DNA of 64,000 nucleotides from Anoplopoma fimbria (lineage: Eukaryota; Chordata; Actinopteri; Perciformes; Anoplopomatidae). The translations under genes and the position numbers were made by a program. Under the pieces are notes generated by a model. The model did no database searches and had not been told where the DNA came from. It worked only from the letters and a program-made list of their open reading frames with translations. Below are positions 63,701-64,000 of the stretch, piece by piece. The DNA lies in NCBI RefSeq assembly GCF_027596085.1, contig NC_072472.1, positions 5,385,245 through 5,449,244 on the forward strand. Direction: 5' to 3'. Each line of letters opens with the position of its first letter. Position 1 is the stretch's first letter.

Positions 63701-64000
63701 TTGAAACACATCTGAGAAACTCTATTTCCTTGTATGTGGGAGGTTAGTTGAAGAACTTGACTGGCCTAAACAGAGCCCTGGGCTTATCCATATCCACCAC
63801 CTTTGGAATGATCTGGAAGGCTGACAGAAGGTCTAGCACTCACCCTTGGCCTATTAAGTGACCTCAAACTCAGATCATGGTTGTAGTGTGCCGGTGGCTA
63901 CATATTTTATTGGCCACATAGTTTATCCATCTATAATGTTAGTGTGAAGTTGTGCTATTGAGGGTGTGGAAAAAAAATAAGATTTTGGATGTCCATATCC
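63701..64000. other. Non-coding DNA at the right edge
   Basis: No exon, RNA gene or transposon recognised. Confidence 0.5.

Overview
The window reads as a nuclear genome segment of a ray-finned fish, probably a percomorph-type teleost. It is AT-rich, has few coding exons, carries long CA, TA and CT microsatellites, and holds teleost repeats: a tRNA-derived SINE with the common '...GCTTTGGATAAAAGCG' tail, RTE/Rex3-like, L2-like and Rex1/CR1-like LINE fragments, and TTAA-flanked non-autonomous DNA elements. There are no bacterial, phage or plasmid features and no complete protein-coding gene.

The only protein-coding gene I can support is galnt10 (polypeptide N-acetylgalactosaminyltransferase 10) on the minus strand. 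Coding exon 1 (16210-16368) encodes the cytosolic tail, transmembrane anchor and start of the stem. Coding exon 2 (1091-1193) encodes the rest of the proximal stem. The exons join in phase 0 across a ~15.0-kb intron, and the message continues off the left edge through a phase-1 donor. The catalytic and lectin domains lie outside the window.

Layout: 1-355 degraded LINE in galnt10 intron 2; 1091-1193 exon 2; 1194-16209 intron 1, with an ancient repeat (3300-3521), a teleost repeat fragment (6725-6830), a TTAA-flanked MITE (10537-11080), a (TG)n tract (12719-12822) and a 28-bp minisatellite (15783-16000); 16210-16368 exon 1 within a CpG-rich promoter segment; 16.5-64 kb upstream non-coding DNA. 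That upstream part contains a 42-bp-period minisatellite grown inside an older repeat (20465-21530), a 133-bp sequence present twice at about 98% identity (20874 and 24428), a SINE with target-site duplication (30166-30448), two strong hairpins (32674-32717 and 33191-33276), two L2-like reverse transcriptase fragments (34355-34745 and 53820-54215), a gutted RTE/Rex3-like LINE (36970-38415) with a hairpin at its 5' border, an ancient repeat interrupted by a MITE (57379-57795), and a CpG-rich segment (62815-63165) that may be a promoter or first exon of an unseen gene.

I found no evidence of a novel multi-gene system. The most informative observations are structural: a nested insertion with its empty-site counterpart in the same window, a minisatellite whose 42-bp period keeps a reading frame open, and nearly loopless long palindromes. 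Repeat family names come from memory and were not checked by search.
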